From the NCBI GenBank assembly GCA_041662005.1, contig JBAZTJ010000002.1, positions 1 to 52,432 of the forward strand: a stretch of 52,432 nt of DNA, given 5' to 3'. Source of the DNA: DATHXC01 sp041662005 (GTDB lineage Bacteria > Pseudomonadota > Gammaproteobacteria > Burkholderiales > Methylophilaceae). A program made the position numbers and the translations under genes. The notes below the pieces were generated by a model, which saw only the letters and a program-made list of their open reading frames with translations, was not told the DNA's origin and did not search any database. Below, one piece after another: positions 41,159 to 51,056 of this stretch; position 1 is the stretch's first letter, and each line of letters begins with the position of its first letter.

Positions 41159-42180
41159 ATTTACTGTTAATCGGCAGCATAGTCTGGCTTGGCAGTTGCA
41201 CTAAAGAACCACTCTACCAAAGCCAGAGCTATGTATTTGGCACCTTAGTGGATGTCAGCATTTATGGCGAAGACGAAACACGTGCGCGTGAATTAACCGA
41301 CCATGTGCTGCAGGAGTTTCAGGGCATCCACAATCGACTGCATGCATGGCAGCCAGGCAGCTCGCTTTCGCAACTCAACCAGGCATTTTCCCAAGGCAGC
41401 AGCATAGCCATCAGCGATGAATTAGCAACCATCATTAAAGATGCCACGACGTTATCCAGCCAATCTGATGGCTTGTTCAACCCTGCCATTGGTAACCTGA
41501 TACATGCATGGGGGTTCCAGCGCGATGAATTTATACCCGTAAAAATAGACCCGGAACAAATAGCTACACTTGTGAAAACCAATCCACAGATGAGCGACAT
41601 CGTGGTTGAAAACAACGTGGCTCACAGCATAAACCCTGCAGTAAAGCTTGATTTAGGCGGTTATGCCAAAGGCTATGCCCTTGATCTCGCAGCACGATAC
41701 CTACGCAGCCAAGGCGTTAACAATGCACTCATCAATATAGGAGGCAATATTATTGCGCTAGGAAAGCACGGCGAAACTCCTTGGCGCGTAGGCATAAAAC
41801 ACCCGCGCAAGCCCGGCCCTATAGCCACCCTCGATTTACCTGATGGCTGGGCCGTTGGTACTTCGGGTGACTACCAACGCTACTTCGAGCTTGATGGCAA
41901 ACGCTATTGCCATATCATTGATCCACACAGCGGTTATCCAGCCCAAGGCACCCTGGCTGTTACTATATTAGTGCCACCCGGCGCTAATGCCGGCACACTT
42001 TCAGATGTAGCTTCCAAACCAATTTTCATTGCTGAACAGAATGATCGTGCCAATGCGGCTGCCAAGATGGCCATGGAAAATGTGATGGTTATCGATGCAG
42101 CCGGTAAGATTTTCTTGAGTGCAGAGATGAAAAAGCGCCTGCAATGGATAGAAACCAATGTTCAGACTCAAGCACTTTAG
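41143..42180 (+). CDS. apbE: FAD:protein FMN transferase (ApbE), lipoprotein
   Basis: 345 residues with a lipoprotein signal (LLLIGSIVWLGSC, Cys19). ApbE attaches FMN covalently to Thr/Ser of flavoproteins such as RnfG or NqrC in the periplasm using FAD and Mg. Family marks: YVFGTLVDVSIYGE, KLDLGGYAKGYALDLAARYL, INIGGNIIALG, and YCHIIDPHSGYPAQ. Precedes a NusG-II protein and a Gx-family membrane protein, a set frequently kept together in Betaproteobacteria. Confidence 0.93.
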   Translation: MRALLNLLLIGSIVWLGSCTKEPLYQSQSYVFGTLVDVSIYGEDETRARELTDHVLQEFQGIHNRLHAWQPGSSLSQLNQAFSQGSSIAISDELATIIKDATTLSSQSDGLFNPAIGNLIHAWGFQRDEFIPVKIDPEQIATLVKTNPQMSDIVVENNVAHSINPAVKLDLGGYAKGYALDLAARYLRSQGVNNALINIGGNIIALGKHGETPWRVGIKHPRKPGPIATLDLPDGWAVGTSGDYQRYFELDGKRYCHIIDPHSGYPAQGTLAVTILVPPGANAGTLSDVASKPIFIAEQNDRANAAAKMAMENVMVIDAAGKIFLSAEMKKRLQWIETNVQTQAL

Positions 42181-42541
42181 CAAGCCACTGCCTGGCGATT
42201 GGCTAGTGATTGCTGTCAGCTTGTTAATGATCGCCATATTATTCAAAACACTTTGGCATAACGAGCGCGCGGCCAAGTTACAAATTCGCCAGGGTGACGC
42301 CATCTATGCCACCTTTAGTCTGGATCAAGAGCGCAGCCTGGAGATTCCAGGGCCACTGGGTAACTCCCGTATTGTCATCGCCCATGGCCAGGTACGTTTC
42401 GAACATTCGCCTTGCAATAACCAATATTGTGTACATCAGGGCTGGCTCAACCGCGCAGGGCAAGTAGCGATCTGCCTGCCTAACCGTATTAGCCTGGAAC
42501 TCCTCGGTGCAAAAAAAGCTTATGACTCACTTAACTACTAA
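42158..42541 (+). CDS. NusG domain II-containing membrane-anchored protein
   Basis: 127 residues: one N-terminal membrane anchor (DWLVIAVSLLMIAILFKTL) and a periplasmic NusG-II-like beta domain with HSPCNNQYCVHQGWLNRAGQ and VAICLPNRISLEL; the paired Cys are conserved in this family. Overlaps apbE by 23 bases and the following gene by 35. Probably assists flavin or electron-transfer maturation with ApbE; inferred from linkage. Confidence 0.75.
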   Translation: MFRLKHFSKPLPGDWLVIAVSLLMIAILFKTLWHNERAAKLQIRQGDAIYATFSLDQERSLEIPGPLGNSRIVIAHGQVRFEHSPCNNQYCVHQGWLNRAGQVAICLPNRISLELLGAKKAYDSLNY

Positions 42542-43064
42542 GCACCAGATCACGATAAGAACGACGACGGACGATCACCGCATAGCTAAGCTAACAGCAG
42601 TGGCTATCGGCCTGCACCTGATCGAGTCGGTTGTGCCTTCACCGCTGCCCGGGGTTAAGCCCGGCATTGCCAACATCGTTACACTCTATGTGCTGTATAG
42701 ATTTGATTTCGCGACAGCAGCCTGGGTCAGCCTGCTCAGAGTATTTGCCGGTAGCTTTATGTTAGGGAATTTTTTATCGCCCACATTTATGTTGAGTCTG
42801 TGCGGTGCATTGCTAAGCTTGACCACACTCGCTCTGGCAACCAATCTGCCGCGAAATTATTTTAGCCCCATCTCGCTAAGCATACTTGCCGCATTTTCGC
42901 ACATCATGGGCCAACTCATCATAGTTCGATTGCTTCTGATTCCGCACACTGGAATTGCCTATTTAATTCCGGTGTTTGCGAGTGCAGCATTAGTGTTTGG
43001 GGTCGTTAACGGTGTCGTTTCAGGATTACTCATAAAAAACCATCTAAAGCCTGAGCAAAGTTAA
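42507..43064 (+). CDS. Gx transporter family membrane protein
   Basis: About 185 residues from GTG 42507, or 180 from ATG 42522. Five to six membrane segments; VVPSPLPGVKPGIANIVTLY is the family's signature, once annotated as heptaprenyl diphosphate synthase component I. It resembles S-components of ECF transporters. Last gene of the gshA-to-apbE run; its substrate, perhaps a flavin or precursor, is not established. Confidence 0.72.
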   Translation: MQKKLMTHLTTKHQITIRTTTDDHRIAKLTAVAIGLHLIESVVPSPLPGVKPGIANIVTLYVLYRFDFATAAWVSLLRVFAGSFMLGNFLSPTFMLSLCGALLSLTTLALATNLPRNYFSPISLSILAAFSHIMGQLIIVRLLLIPHTGIAYLIPVFASAALVFGVVNGVVSGLLIKNHLKPEQS

Positions 43065-43068
43065 CAAC

Positions 43069-43653
43069 TTAAAAGCTCAGCTCAACATCCTGGTATGAGT
43101 CAACTGGCAAGCCGTCTTTTCTTGCCGGCAAAAAGGTCAATGAGTACAACAACTCTTCAAGGCGCTCTGCCATCGGCCTGTCTTGCTCAAGGCTCTCAAG
43201 GCGCTCGATCTTTACCACACTCCCAAATGCATTAATATACAAACGCATTTTGACTGACAGGCCTGATACAAACTGCCCATTAAACATGGAAATATCCAGA
43301 TTACTAACGGGTAGTGCTTTTATTTCCACATCAGTAGTTGAATAGTATCCATCGAAGGCATCGTGAAGTTCTTGTTCGGTAGACACCGACTTGCGTGCCG
43401 CACTGGTATTATCCTTAGAGTTGTTGCGCCTTAGGTTATCCAGATCGAGTTGTGGAGTTCTTGACCGATTTATTAACGCAGGAAAACTCTCCGCAGACAC
43501 AGACTGCTTCTCTGCAGACTTGAGAGACACATAAAATGCCCATTTTTTATTGGGAAATTGCTCTGGTTGCTTAATCCATACGAAATCACTGATTAAAAAA
43601 ACTGCGGCAATATGAATTGCCGCAGAAATTAACAACGCTTGTAATAACCGCAT
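43069..43653 (-). CDS. TonB-like periplasmic protein
   Basis: 194 residues: N-terminal membrane anchor (LLQALLISAAIHIAAVFLISDF, with the His of TonB-like anchors), polar linker, and a C-terminal domain (SGLSVKMRLYINAFGSVVKI...LEELLYSLTFLPARKDGLPV) like the TonB C-terminal fold. No Pro-rich spacer and no ExbBD nearby, so it may not energise receptors. It stands after the pilY1 gene on the same strand with a 50-base gap. Confidence 0.55.
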   Translation of the reverse strand: MRLLQALLISAAIHIAAVFLISDFVWIKQPEQFPNKKWAFYVSLKSAEKQSVSAESFPALINRSRTPQLDLDNLRRNNSKDNTSAARKSVSTEQELHDAFDGYYSTTDVEIKALPVSNLDISMFNGQFVSGLSVKMRLYINAFGSVVKIERLESLEQDRPMAERLEELLYSLTFLPARKDGLPVDSYQDVELSF

Positions 43654-43703
43654 ATGGACTAGAGCTATCTTCCTGATTCTCCAAGAAAACAGCTCAAACC
43701 TAC

Positions 43704-46700
43704 CTAATTCGCATTCGGCAGCTCGCGCCAGTTGAGTTGTTTAAATCCACTCACGCCAGTAGGATCTATATTGTAGGTAACACAGACACCGCTATCATTA
43801 CATATCACGATTTTACCTGCACCATCGTACGGAGCTGTATTGTAAATAGTACTAGAAGTGCCAAGCCCAGAGCCTGACACAAACCCTACTGCCGAACCAC
43901 CAGATGAAAGTACAGATTTACCAGTACCATAGGTTACGGCGTAAGTCCGGTTACTTCCTGATGGATTACAGGCATCACCTCCAGTCAAGTTGGTGACAAA
44001 CACAATTACCCCGGCACTACTACGCATATCGGAGTTAATACGATAGCCTACACCATTAGCACCAAGACCAAGATCTTTATACCAGCCTGCTTTGTCAGTA
44101 GGCAATGTTGAACTAAGTCCACTAACAGAGTTGTTATCTACCATGTTTGCCCTCGTAAAGGGGAAAGCGGTAGGTGCCGTGCTGCTAGTAAAGAAGGCAG
44201 ATTGCGTACCATCATTAATGGCATAAAAAGTCTGCTCTTGTGTATTTGTCACATCCGAGTCAGCCAGCAAACGACCCGTGCCAACAAATACGAAGCGCTT
44301 GGAGGTACTTTGGTCAAACTCTACAACCGGAGGCGTTGTCACTGGTTGCGCGCCCCCTGAGGATGAAGCCAATGTTGCAATTTTAGTAGGGGCGGAGTAG
44401 TTGCCAGAGGTGCCAGTCAAATCAAGCCGCCAAACATTGCCCAACAAATCCCCTGCATAAACCGCATCCGCAGTGAAGTCTCTGGAGTCAGGCACAAACA
44501 TTGATGCATGGGCTAAGCCTGCATCTTCTGTAGTTGAACCAACTCCTGTAGCAATAGGGTTTTCCAATAGATTGCCTGTAGCAGGATCAACAATGAAAAA
44601 GTAGCCCTTACCATCATCGTTATTATAGCCAGAGGTTAAAATCACTACCCAGCCATACTTTGCTGTCTTTACCATCAACGCACGGCCAAACGTATATCCC
44701 ATATGCTTATGCTTGAACTCCCATTTCACCGCACTCGCCAAGTTTCCTTCACTACTCAGGCTACCCGGGTTAGTCACATCAATCGCATAGTAGGCCTTAC
44801 CACCCTTGCCCAAGCCACCTACCAGTAATGAGTGCCAAGCCCCCCCAAATTTCACGTCTCTCACTATCGGAGTAGCATCTACATAGTAGTGGTGAACATA
44901 CGAAGTTTTGGCCAATGCTACTAAACCATCATCAGCAGGTGTATTGTTGGGACCTGCAAACAATGCCTGGGGAATATAAGAAAATATCTCATTACCACCG
45001 GTTAATGACCCATTGAAGGCATGCAGCATGCCATCATTAGCACCAACATAGGCCACCTTCAAACGACTAGCATTGGCCCCTTTAAAAGCAGAGTATCCAG
45101 GATTGAACTCGTCCGTATAATTTGCGCGTGGCGCACCAACCGGAGCCACTTTTGAATTAACTATATCACCTAAAATCTTGGTTCTATCTCTATATGCCTT
45201 TGTTCCTAATGTCCCGGCATTACCTCTGTCGCCACGTAAAAAGTTGAGCATACTTTGTTGATCTGCCGCTACCAAATTGGACAAATTACCAGTTGAAAGA
45301 TCAGCCAATCTAAATGGCTTACCTACACAAGTTTGCGTGCCGGCTGTTGCATCAAGTACTGTACAGTTTGCAGTAGCAATATAACGTCCAGTATCCCAGT
45401 TCTGGGTTTCGACCCGACTTACTGCGTTCCATACTGGAGTAGCTGTAGCAGTATCCCCTGTCACATTGATTGAGCTGCCAATCACATCGCCAGTCCAACC
45501 CTCAACAGTATAGCTGGTTGCATAACTCACATCGCCACTGGCCACATCTGGGCTAATTACAGCAAACGCACTTGATGACCCACTTATTTTTTTAAGAATA
45601 TCGTCGAATGCCTTACCTAAGTTGGTAATCATCAGTCCAGGATTATTTGCCCGAAAATAATTATCCGGATCACCATCAGCATTTTTATCCCATTGTGTAG
45701 TTGTTAATGGGGTTACAACGGCAGAGTACGGATCATATCCAGCTGGCACATCAAATCCACCAAACTTGGTAGCAAGAAAGTACTGGTTATTAGCTACAAA
45801 ATTACTTTCGAGAACATCTAACCAGTAGGTACTAACAGTCTGGCTGCCAGTTATGTCGGGCCTCATATCAACTGTATGAGAGTCATAGGCAAGACCCGCT
45901 ATAAGCCTAGTATTGTTAGTTCCAGTATAATAACCACCAATAGTGCCAATGCCCTGTAGCTCGCCAACCCTGTTGGTTGCATCCCTAGCATTAACCGTAG
46001 TGTCGTTTAGAACTTCAGCTGGCATTGCGGCGGACGGTACTCCCGGTGTCGTACTGCCAGGTAAATTACCGTCGACATGAGAGTTCGTATCTCCTACCCC
46101 TATAATGAAGTTTGCCTGACAGGAGTACTTGATAGGGTCATCCCAATCAGTAATAACTGGGAACCCGTCAGTTAATACTACTTTCTCAGCCACACTATAT
46201 TCGGCCATACTCGTATAAGCTGGTATATTTCCTTGATGTTTTAGATACCGAATGGTTGTGTAATAAAGCTCACTGACTGGGTCAAATTTTTTGTAACTAC
46301 CAGACGTTAATCCAAATTTATTCAGGTAATTTATTACGCCACTATTTGTTACACCAGAAGCCGTAGCCGCAGTGGTGTCTGGATTGACAATAAAAATTCC
46401 GGTATTACCATCCCACTCCGGCGCAGCATTAATCTCATCAGCTGCTCCTGGCACAGGCTTCATAGGTCCCAAGGGCGCCATTCTTGCCCGAAGCACACCC
46501 CCATCAATACGCCTATTTCTATTGTCGTCAACTGTTACAGGTGCCTTACCTGGATCGTTGAGATAACCAAATGCTGCAAAATTCAATTTGGTTGCATTTT
46601 TCTGAATCAAACCCGTGGGTTTCAAGTTTCCGTTCGGGTAAACAGTACAATTGCTTTCTTTCAATGCAGCACTTTTACACACCTGTACACGTGCATACAT

Positions 46701-47390
46701 GCGATATACCAAACTACCATCCGCGCCACTATCAGGAACCTCTGGCAATGCTGTTGTCCTAGACGGCGTCGTGGTATTGCCAGTACGACTAAATACAAAA
46801 GTATTGCCATGTCCATTAATGCGAATTTTAAAAGCTGTCCAATTATATGGTGCTGCTCCATATGGCGTAGCACCAGTAACCAGTGCTGCCGTTGAAATCG
46901 TTTTATCTACGACTGTACCACCCTGGCCAGATGCCCAGGCTTTTTCTAGCAATGTCAATCCATCAACATCAACACTTCGATAACCACCTGTTAAGGCTTG
47001 ACGAAGGGGGTCTATGGTTTGAGTTAATGCCCAGTTCAAAAAATTACCACTCCAGTAGCCAACGCATACATGGGAAGCAGCTGCACCTACTGGTTCAAAG
47101 TAGTGATTAGTATCCGCAGCTTCCGTATGATATTGATAACATTTTTCAGTATCAAAGTACCCTAAATAGGTTGTTCCAGTCGAATAGTCACTGCCTCCCG
47201 AATACGCACTTCCCAATGCAGTAGGAAACTCCACAGACAAGGTCAATGCAACATTACCTGGCACCGCAGTACCAGAAAACAATGGCTTATCGGCAAGGGG
47301 CGTGGCTGCCTGCACACTAAATGTGCTGGCAAAAAATGCCAAAAGCAACAACCAACATTTGGTTTTTTTAAAGTTATTTTCGGTATGCAT
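43704..47390 (-). CDS. pilY1: PilY1/PilC type IV pilus tip-associated protein
   Basis: About 1228 residues. Signal peptide (LLLLAFFASTFSVQAATP), an N-terminal domain of unknown fold, and the C-terminal PilY1 beta-propeller (LKVAYVGANDGMLHAFNGSL; AWHSLLVGGLGKGGKAYYAI; VYAGDLLGNVWRLDLTG). A calcium loop DKNADGDPD lies near the middle. PilY1 sits at the pilus tip, affecting adhesion and pilus extension. The ATG at 47390 (MHTENN) is preferred because GAGG lies 7 bases upstream; the frame runs to 47402. Last of the minor-pilin operon. Confidence 0.9.
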   Translation of the reverse strand: MHTENNFKKTKCWLLLLAFFASTFSVQAATPLADKPLFSGTAVPGNVALTLSVEFPTALGSAYSGGSDYSTGTTYLGYFDTEKCYQYHTEAADTNHYFEPVGAAASHVCVGYWSGNFLNWALTQTIDPLRQALTGGYRSVDVDGLTLLEKAWASGQGGTVVDKTISTAALVTGATPYGAAPYNWTAFKIRINGHGNTFVFSRTGNTTTPSRTTALPEVPDSGADGSLVYRMYARVQVCKSAALKESNCTVYPNGNLKPTGLIQKNATKLNFAAFGYLNDPGKAPVTVDDNRNRRIDGGVLRARMAPLGPMKPVPGAADEINAAPEWDGNTGIFIVNPDTTAATASGVTNSGVINYLNKFGLTSGSYKKFDPVSELYYTTIRYLKHQGNIPAYTSMAEYSVAEKVVLTDGFPVITDWDDPIKYSCQANFIIGVGDTNSHVDGNLPGSTTPGVPSAAMPAEVLNDTTVNARDATNRVGELQGIGTIGGYYTGTNNTRLIAGLAYDSHTVDMRPDITGSQTVSTYWLDVLESNFVANNQYFLATKFGGFDVPAGYDPYSAVVTPLTTTQWDKNADGDPDNYFRANNPGLMITNLGKAFDDILKKISGSSSAFAVISPDVASGDVSYATSYTVEGWTGDVIGSSINVTGDTATATPVWNAVSRVETQNWDTGRYIATANCTVLDATAGTQTCVGKPFRLADLSTGNLSNLVAADQQSMLNFLRGDRGNAGTLGTKAYRDRTKILGDIVNSKVAPVGAPRANYTDEFNPGYSAFKGANASRLKVAYVGANDGMLHAFNGSLTGGNEIFSYIPQALFAGPNNTPADDGLVALAKTSYVHHYYVDATPIVRDVKFGGAWHSLLVGGLGKGGKAYYAIDVTNPGSLSSEGNLASAVKWEFKHKHMGYTFGRALMVKTAKYGWVVILTSGYNNDDGKGYFFIVDPATGNLLENPIATGVGSTTEDAGLAHASMFVPDSRDFTADAVYAGDLLGNVWRLDLTGTSGNYSAPTKIATLASSSGGAQPVTTPPVVEFDQSTSKRFVFVGTGRLLADSDVTNTQEQTFYAINDGTQSAFFTSSTAPTAFPFTRANMVDNNSVSGLSSTLPTDKAGWYKDLGLGANGVGYRINSDMRSSAGVIVFVTNLTGGDACNPSGSNRTYAVTYGTGKSVLSSGGSAVGFVSGSGLGTSSTIYNTAPYDGAGKIVICNDSGVCVTYNIDPTGVSGFKQLNWRELPNAN

Positions 47391-47423
47391 ATGCGGCCTC
47401 ATTAATTAACGAGTTCTATTAAA

Positions 47424-48035
47424 TTAGTAGCTAAAAGTTGTTTGTAAAAACGCCTCGGTATTGCGTGGACCTGTAGCTCGAATACTGATTCGATATATAG
47501 GAATATCAGCGCCTTTTGCTTTTTCCGAATCCAGCAAACCATCCCCCCCTGTGTCAGTAGTAGATTGGCTTAAAGAACATGAAGTTGCACTCACAGCCCC
47601 CGTGGACAAACACATGCGGTCTATTACATAGCGCACTATAACTTGCGCATTGGTATCTATAATATTGTTGGCATCACCATCGGAAACTGCCAAAAGTACA
47701 TTGGGAATACCCTTGCTGTTATTCGTCTGGATAGTGGCATAATAATTACTGCTTACCAGGTCGCTCTGGCGCACAGTTGAACTGGTAAGTGCCCCGCTTT
47801 GGAATAGCGTCCTAATCGTGGGTATGGAACGCTCCGCCTGATTAATCACATCCCGTTTAAAAGCCATATTGCCGGCTATAAGCAAGTTGGCATCGGTAGA
47901 GCGAACAAGCGCTACACTCGCTAACATCAAAATAACCAGCGAGATCAAAGTCACCAACATCACAATGCCCGACTGATTTGTAGAACTCTTTATGGTATGA
48001 ACAACACTGAGTTTCATTGTAGTTTTAATATTCAT
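47424..48035 (-). CDS. pilX: PilX minor pilin-assembly protein
   Basis: 203 residues with the PilX N-terminus QSGIVMLVTLISLVILMLAS following the leader peptide; it lacks the Glu5 of ordinary pilins, as usual for PilX. A C-terminal SIRATGPRNTEAFLQTTFSY is typical. It is between pilW and pilY1 and helps prime pilus assembly and PilY1 export. Confidence 0.8.
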   Translation of the reverse strand: MNIKTTMKLSVVHTIKSSTNQSGIVMLVTLISLVILMLASVALVRSTDANLLIAGNMAFKRDVINQAERSIPTIRTLFQSGALTSSTVRQSDLVSSNYYATIQTNNSKGIPNVLLAVSDGDANNIIDTNAQVIVRYVIDRMCLSTGAVSATSCSLSQSTTDTGGDGLLDSEKAKGADIPIYRISIRATGPRNTEAFLQTTFSY

Positions 48036-48048
48036 TACACACCTCAGT

Positions 48049-49263
48049 TCACATCAATGGATTACGCAAGGGCACAGTGACTTCAACAGTCCTGTAACGA
48101 TAATTAAGCGCTGTCAAATCAATCTCCACCTTTGTGGCCCCGGTGCTCCCAAATAGCGTAATTTTATTAGCGCTTACGGTATCCTTTTCTAACAAAGATG
48201 AACGCAATACCAAACCGATTTTTATCGCTTTAATATTCATCAATGCAGCATTTGCTGCAGGGGTACCAGCCAACAAGTTGGCCGCTGAATATGCGCCAGT
48301 CGGCGCAACCCAAGCAAAGGTGGCGACGTTACCCGGCGTGGTATAAACACCATACAGAGCGTGCATTTGAAAAACGCTATCTACAAATGGAGAGGGATTG
48401 GGATCATTAACTGTGTCAGCAGTGGGCGGCTTGAGTAAGTCATATTTGAACAAAGTATTGTTTGAGCCTACTGCAAAAAGATTAAATATGGGGTCTTTGC
48501 CCAAGTTTAGAGCTACGGCAGTTACCGGATAACTGCTCAGTGCTAGCCCATTGACAGTTGCTTGATAATACTGGCCGGACAAGGGCACAACAGAAGCTCC
48601 TGCAGTTGGTACCAGTGCTGAGGATACCTGCTCAATTAAACATGGGGAAATGGCTGTAGCAGAGGGCGCTCTTGCTACTAGAGCTATATCGCCTGCAGTA
48701 AAGCCAGCGACTGTCTTTACATTGAAGGTTGAAGTGGTAGGGACTGCTGAAAATTTGCTAGGTGTCTCTGCTAAGCCGCCACTGCCTGACATGACCATCA
48801 ACACATCCCCACCCGCTCCTGCCGCTCCATTCATAATAATGGCAGGAGCCAACCGGAAGTTAATCGGGCTGGCATTCAAAGGCGCTGGCAGCGCGTCAAA
48901 CGGAGCTGGCAATGTTGCTGGCGCCGGGAGTACTTGCGTACCATTGTTTGCTGCATTAATTTGGCACCCTACGGTGTAACTAGCTGCCTGTATGCCTGAG
49001 CCTGAAGTGATGCCGCCAACCAAGCCAGAGCCAGCGCTACGTAAGACCTGATCCAACTGGAATAGCGCAAATGTCCCCGCCTTATCAATGTCATTAATAG
49101 ATGTTGTTGTACGTTTACGTCCTTCGCTGGCAGTAAGTACACCATAGATTGCCAATGAAACTACCAGGCCAATCACAAGGGCCACGAGCAGCTCCACCAA
49201 GCTCATCCCGTGTTGGCTCTTAAGTTGGTAATTTTTATCAATGTTCATTGAATTCAACCTCAT
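48049..49263 (-). CDS. pilW: PilW minor pilin-like protein
   Basis: 404 residues with a type III leader and HGMSLVELLVALVIGLVVSL pilin helix (Glu5 present). A long beta-rich region follows, as in PilW of Betaproteobacteria. The start overlaps the pilV stop by 4 bases; an internal ATG at 49248 is possible. Part of the tip complex with PilV, PilX and FimT. Confidence 0.8.
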   Translation of the reverse strand: MRLNSMNIDKNYQLKSQHGMSLVELLVALVIGLVVSLAIYGVLTASEGRKRTTTSINDIDKAGTFALFQLDQVLRSAGSGLVGGITSGSGIQAASYTVGCQINAANNGTQVLPAPATLPAPFDALPAPLNASPINFRLAPAIIMNGAAGAGGDVLMVMSGSGGLAETPSKFSAVPTTSTFNVKTVAGFTAGDIALVARAPSATAISPCLIEQVSSALVPTAGASVVPLSGQYYQATVNGLALSSYPVTAVALNLGKDPIFNLFAVGSNNTLFKYDLLKPPTADTVNDPNPSPFVDSVFQMHALYGVYTTPGNVATFAWVAPTGAYSAANLLAGTPAANAALMNIKAIKIGLVLRSSLLEKDTVSANKITLFGSTGATKVEIDLTALNYRYRTVEVTVPLRNPLM

Positions 49264-49649
49264 ATAGCCAGGGTAGTCTCAAATTTATTGCTACTATCAG
49301 TACTCTTTTTACTAGGTGCTTTCCAGGTAATTGTCACTGTTGTAACCCCCCCAGCCAATACGACCGTACCTGCTGCATTCGGCAAGCCACTGGCAAGAAC
49401 TCTCGCTTGCCATAAGGTAATGTCACCAGCCAGATTAGCGTCTGAGGGTAAAGAGCTTTTTCTCAACCACATTTGAGAAACAATATCGTTAGCCAGATTT
49501 GCTGCAATAGTGCGCTCACCAGAGTTGGTGGAGTTTTGCGTCGACACCGCCTGCAGACCAACTAACCCAAGAATCCCAAACGAAAAGATAAGTATTGAGA
49601 GCAACACCTCAATTAACAACATCCCGGACTGGTTCTTATATAAATTCAT
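49260..49649 (-). CDS. pilV: PilV minor pilin
   Basis: About 129 residues. Prepilin leader MNLYKNQSG, then MLLIEVLLSILIFSFGILGL with Glu5, and the LQAVSTQNSTNSGERTIAAN segment common to PilV. I start at 49649 since GGAG lies upstream; the frame continues to 49670. Overlaps pilW (ATGA). Confidence 0.8.
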   Translation of the reverse strand: MNLYKNQSGMLLIEVLLSILIFSFGILGLVGLQAVSTQNSTNSGERTIAANLANDIVSQMWLRKSSLPSDANLAGDITLWQARVLASGLPNAAGTVVLAGGVTTVTITWKAPSKKSTDSSNKFETTLAI

Positions 49650-49663
49650 TCTTGGCATCTCCA

Positions 49664-50230
49664 TTAGCATCCATCAGGGTTCGATGTACTCAGCGTTTTA
49701 TCGGGATCACACATCCGTATCTTTCCGGCGATAGAAACCGTCACGTTCAGCCTCCGAGACCCACCCGCATTGGTAATACTGTAAGTAACCGAGTTGGCAG
49801 GGCTTACCAACCGGCCCATTGAATTAAACCTGATAGAAGCACTGCTAGCCGTTGTGACTACAGTTGCGACATCGGTTAATGTTGCGCCTTGAATGAAAAC
49901 CTCAGGAGTAGTTGCATTTGCTAGCGTCATCGACTCAACAACCCAGTTTTTACCGGTAGTTGAAGCTGTGACCCCCAATGCCGGCGCGTCATTCGTAAGT
50001 AAAAATGTAATATTCCGCCCCCGCTTGACGGCTTCTGTTTGCGCCAGGCGAATGCCATTTTGCAGCGACTCTGCCACTGTGCGGGTTTTGGTATCTTGCA
50101 TCCATTGGCGGAAATTTGGAAAAGCAACTGCTGCCAAGATGCCAACCAGAGAGACAGTAATCATCAGCTCAATCAGGCTAAAGCCTCGTGCCGAATGCGC
50201 GCGCCTTGCTGTCGTATGGCAACTCAGCAT
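49664..50230 (-). CDS. fimT: FimT/GspH-family minor pilin
   Basis: About 188 residues: prepilin leader ending ARG, then FSLIELMITVSLVGILAAVAF and the GspH/FimT continuation FRQWMQDTKTRTVAESLQNG. C-terminal MCDPDKTLSTSNPDGC has the paired Cys of minor pilins. FimT binds DNA in competent species. ATG 50230 with AAAGG upstream overlaps the pilE stop by 7 bases; the frame extends to 50272. Confidence 0.82.
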   Translation of the reverse strand: MLSCHTTARRAHSARGFSLIELMITVSLVGILAAVAFPNFRQWMQDTKTRTVAESLQNGIRLAQTEAVKRGRNITFLLTNDAPALGVTASTTGKNWVVESMTLANATTPEVFIQGATLTDVATVVTTASSASIRFNSMGRLVSPANSVTYSITNAGGSRRLNVTVSIAGKIRMCDPDKTLSTSNPDGC

Positions 50231-50673
50231 GTGCCGCCTTTCCTGGTGATCCAGCAGGCACCTGTGCTCCATGGGCTGGCTGTGGTTGCCTGAGCGTTAG
50301 TTTGATTAATAGTGAAAGTAAAGCCAGCTGCAGGCCCTGTACCAGTAGCCGTTACGGTATAACTTACTGCCGTCACATTTGAACATGCGACGCTGAACTT
50401 GCCGGCAGTAAAAGTATTAGCGCAAGGCGATGGAAATCCGGCAACAGCTACATACGTACGATTATCCTGAAAGTATTGTTCCATCTGGGCGCGTGTCGCA
50501 GAAAGAGCACTTGTTGCATCTACCAGATACCCGCGCAGGACATAATCTCGATAGCTTGGGAGTGCAATAGCAGCCAAAATACCAATAATCGCCACAACAA
50601 TCATGAGCTCAATAAGCGTAAAACCCTTAGATCTGAATTGATTAAAAATAAAGTGCTTTCTATCGTTTTGCAT
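50224..50673 (-). CDS. pilE: PilE-like type IV pilin
   Basis: About 149 residues. Prepilin: leader up to SKG, then FTLIELMIVVAIIGILAAIALPSYRDYV with Glu5; C-terminal CANTFT and ACWITRKGGTC Cys pair. The start at 50673 has AAAGGGA upstream; the frame to 50754 is unsupported. First of the pilE-fimT-pilV-pilW-pilX-pilY1 series; in this operon it is more likely the minor PilE than the main pilin. Confidence 0.85.
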   Translation of the reverse strand: MQNDRKHFIFNQFRSKGFTLIELMIVVAIIGILAAIALPSYRDYVLRGYLVDATSALSATRAQMEQYFQDNRTYVAVAGFPSPCANTFTAGKFSVACSNVTAVSYTVTATGTGPAAGFTFTINQTNAQATTASPWSTGACWITRKGGTC

Positions 50674-50730
50674 ATAGTCCCTTTCGCGGTTTATGAATGA
50701 TGCACAAGTGCTTTTGCAAGGTCGAGTAAA

Positions 50731-50755
50731 AACCGATAATCGGTTGGTTTCCAAC
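50731..50755. promoter_or_regulatory. Palindromes in the pilE/lptM divergent region
   Basis: AACCGAT-A-ATCGGTT (50731-50745) is a perfect 7+1+7 palindrome, partly overlapping GTTGG-TTT-CCAAC (50743-50755). They lie between the divergent pilE operon and lptM; a regulator site or overlapping hairpins. Regulator unknown. Confidence 0.4.
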
Positions 50756-50837
50756 TACGGGCGGTTGCAACGCCACGTGTTTTAAGCTAAAGCCAATCCT
50801 TATGTTAAAATAAATCCATACCTTAATGGGATGAATT

Positions 50838-51023
50838 ATGAGACCTGACTTGCGCTACGCCATTATAAGTTTTGTCGTCAGCCTTTCGCTGGGCGCTTGT
50901 GGCATCAAAGGGCCATTGTATATTCCTGAGAAGCAATATCCTCAGGACACTGGAAAAACCGAGACTAAAGTCAAAAAACACTCAGAAAAGCAGCCCGGGG
51001 ATGATGTTGTTCCCGCACCTTAA
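50838..51023 (+). CDS. lptM: LptM small lipoprotein (LPS translocon chaperone)
   Basis: 61 residues: signal peptide with lipobox SLGAC followed by GIKGPLYIPE, the conserved LptM (YifL) pattern. It promotes disulfide maturation of LptD. Located just before lysA as in most gamma- and betaproteobacteria. Confidence 0.88.
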   Translation: MRPDLRYAIISFVVSLSLGACGIKGPLYIPEKQYPQDTGKTETKVKKHSEKQPGDDVVPAP

Positions 51024-51056
51024 GTTTCAACTTTTTTTATTTAGATAGTCCAACCT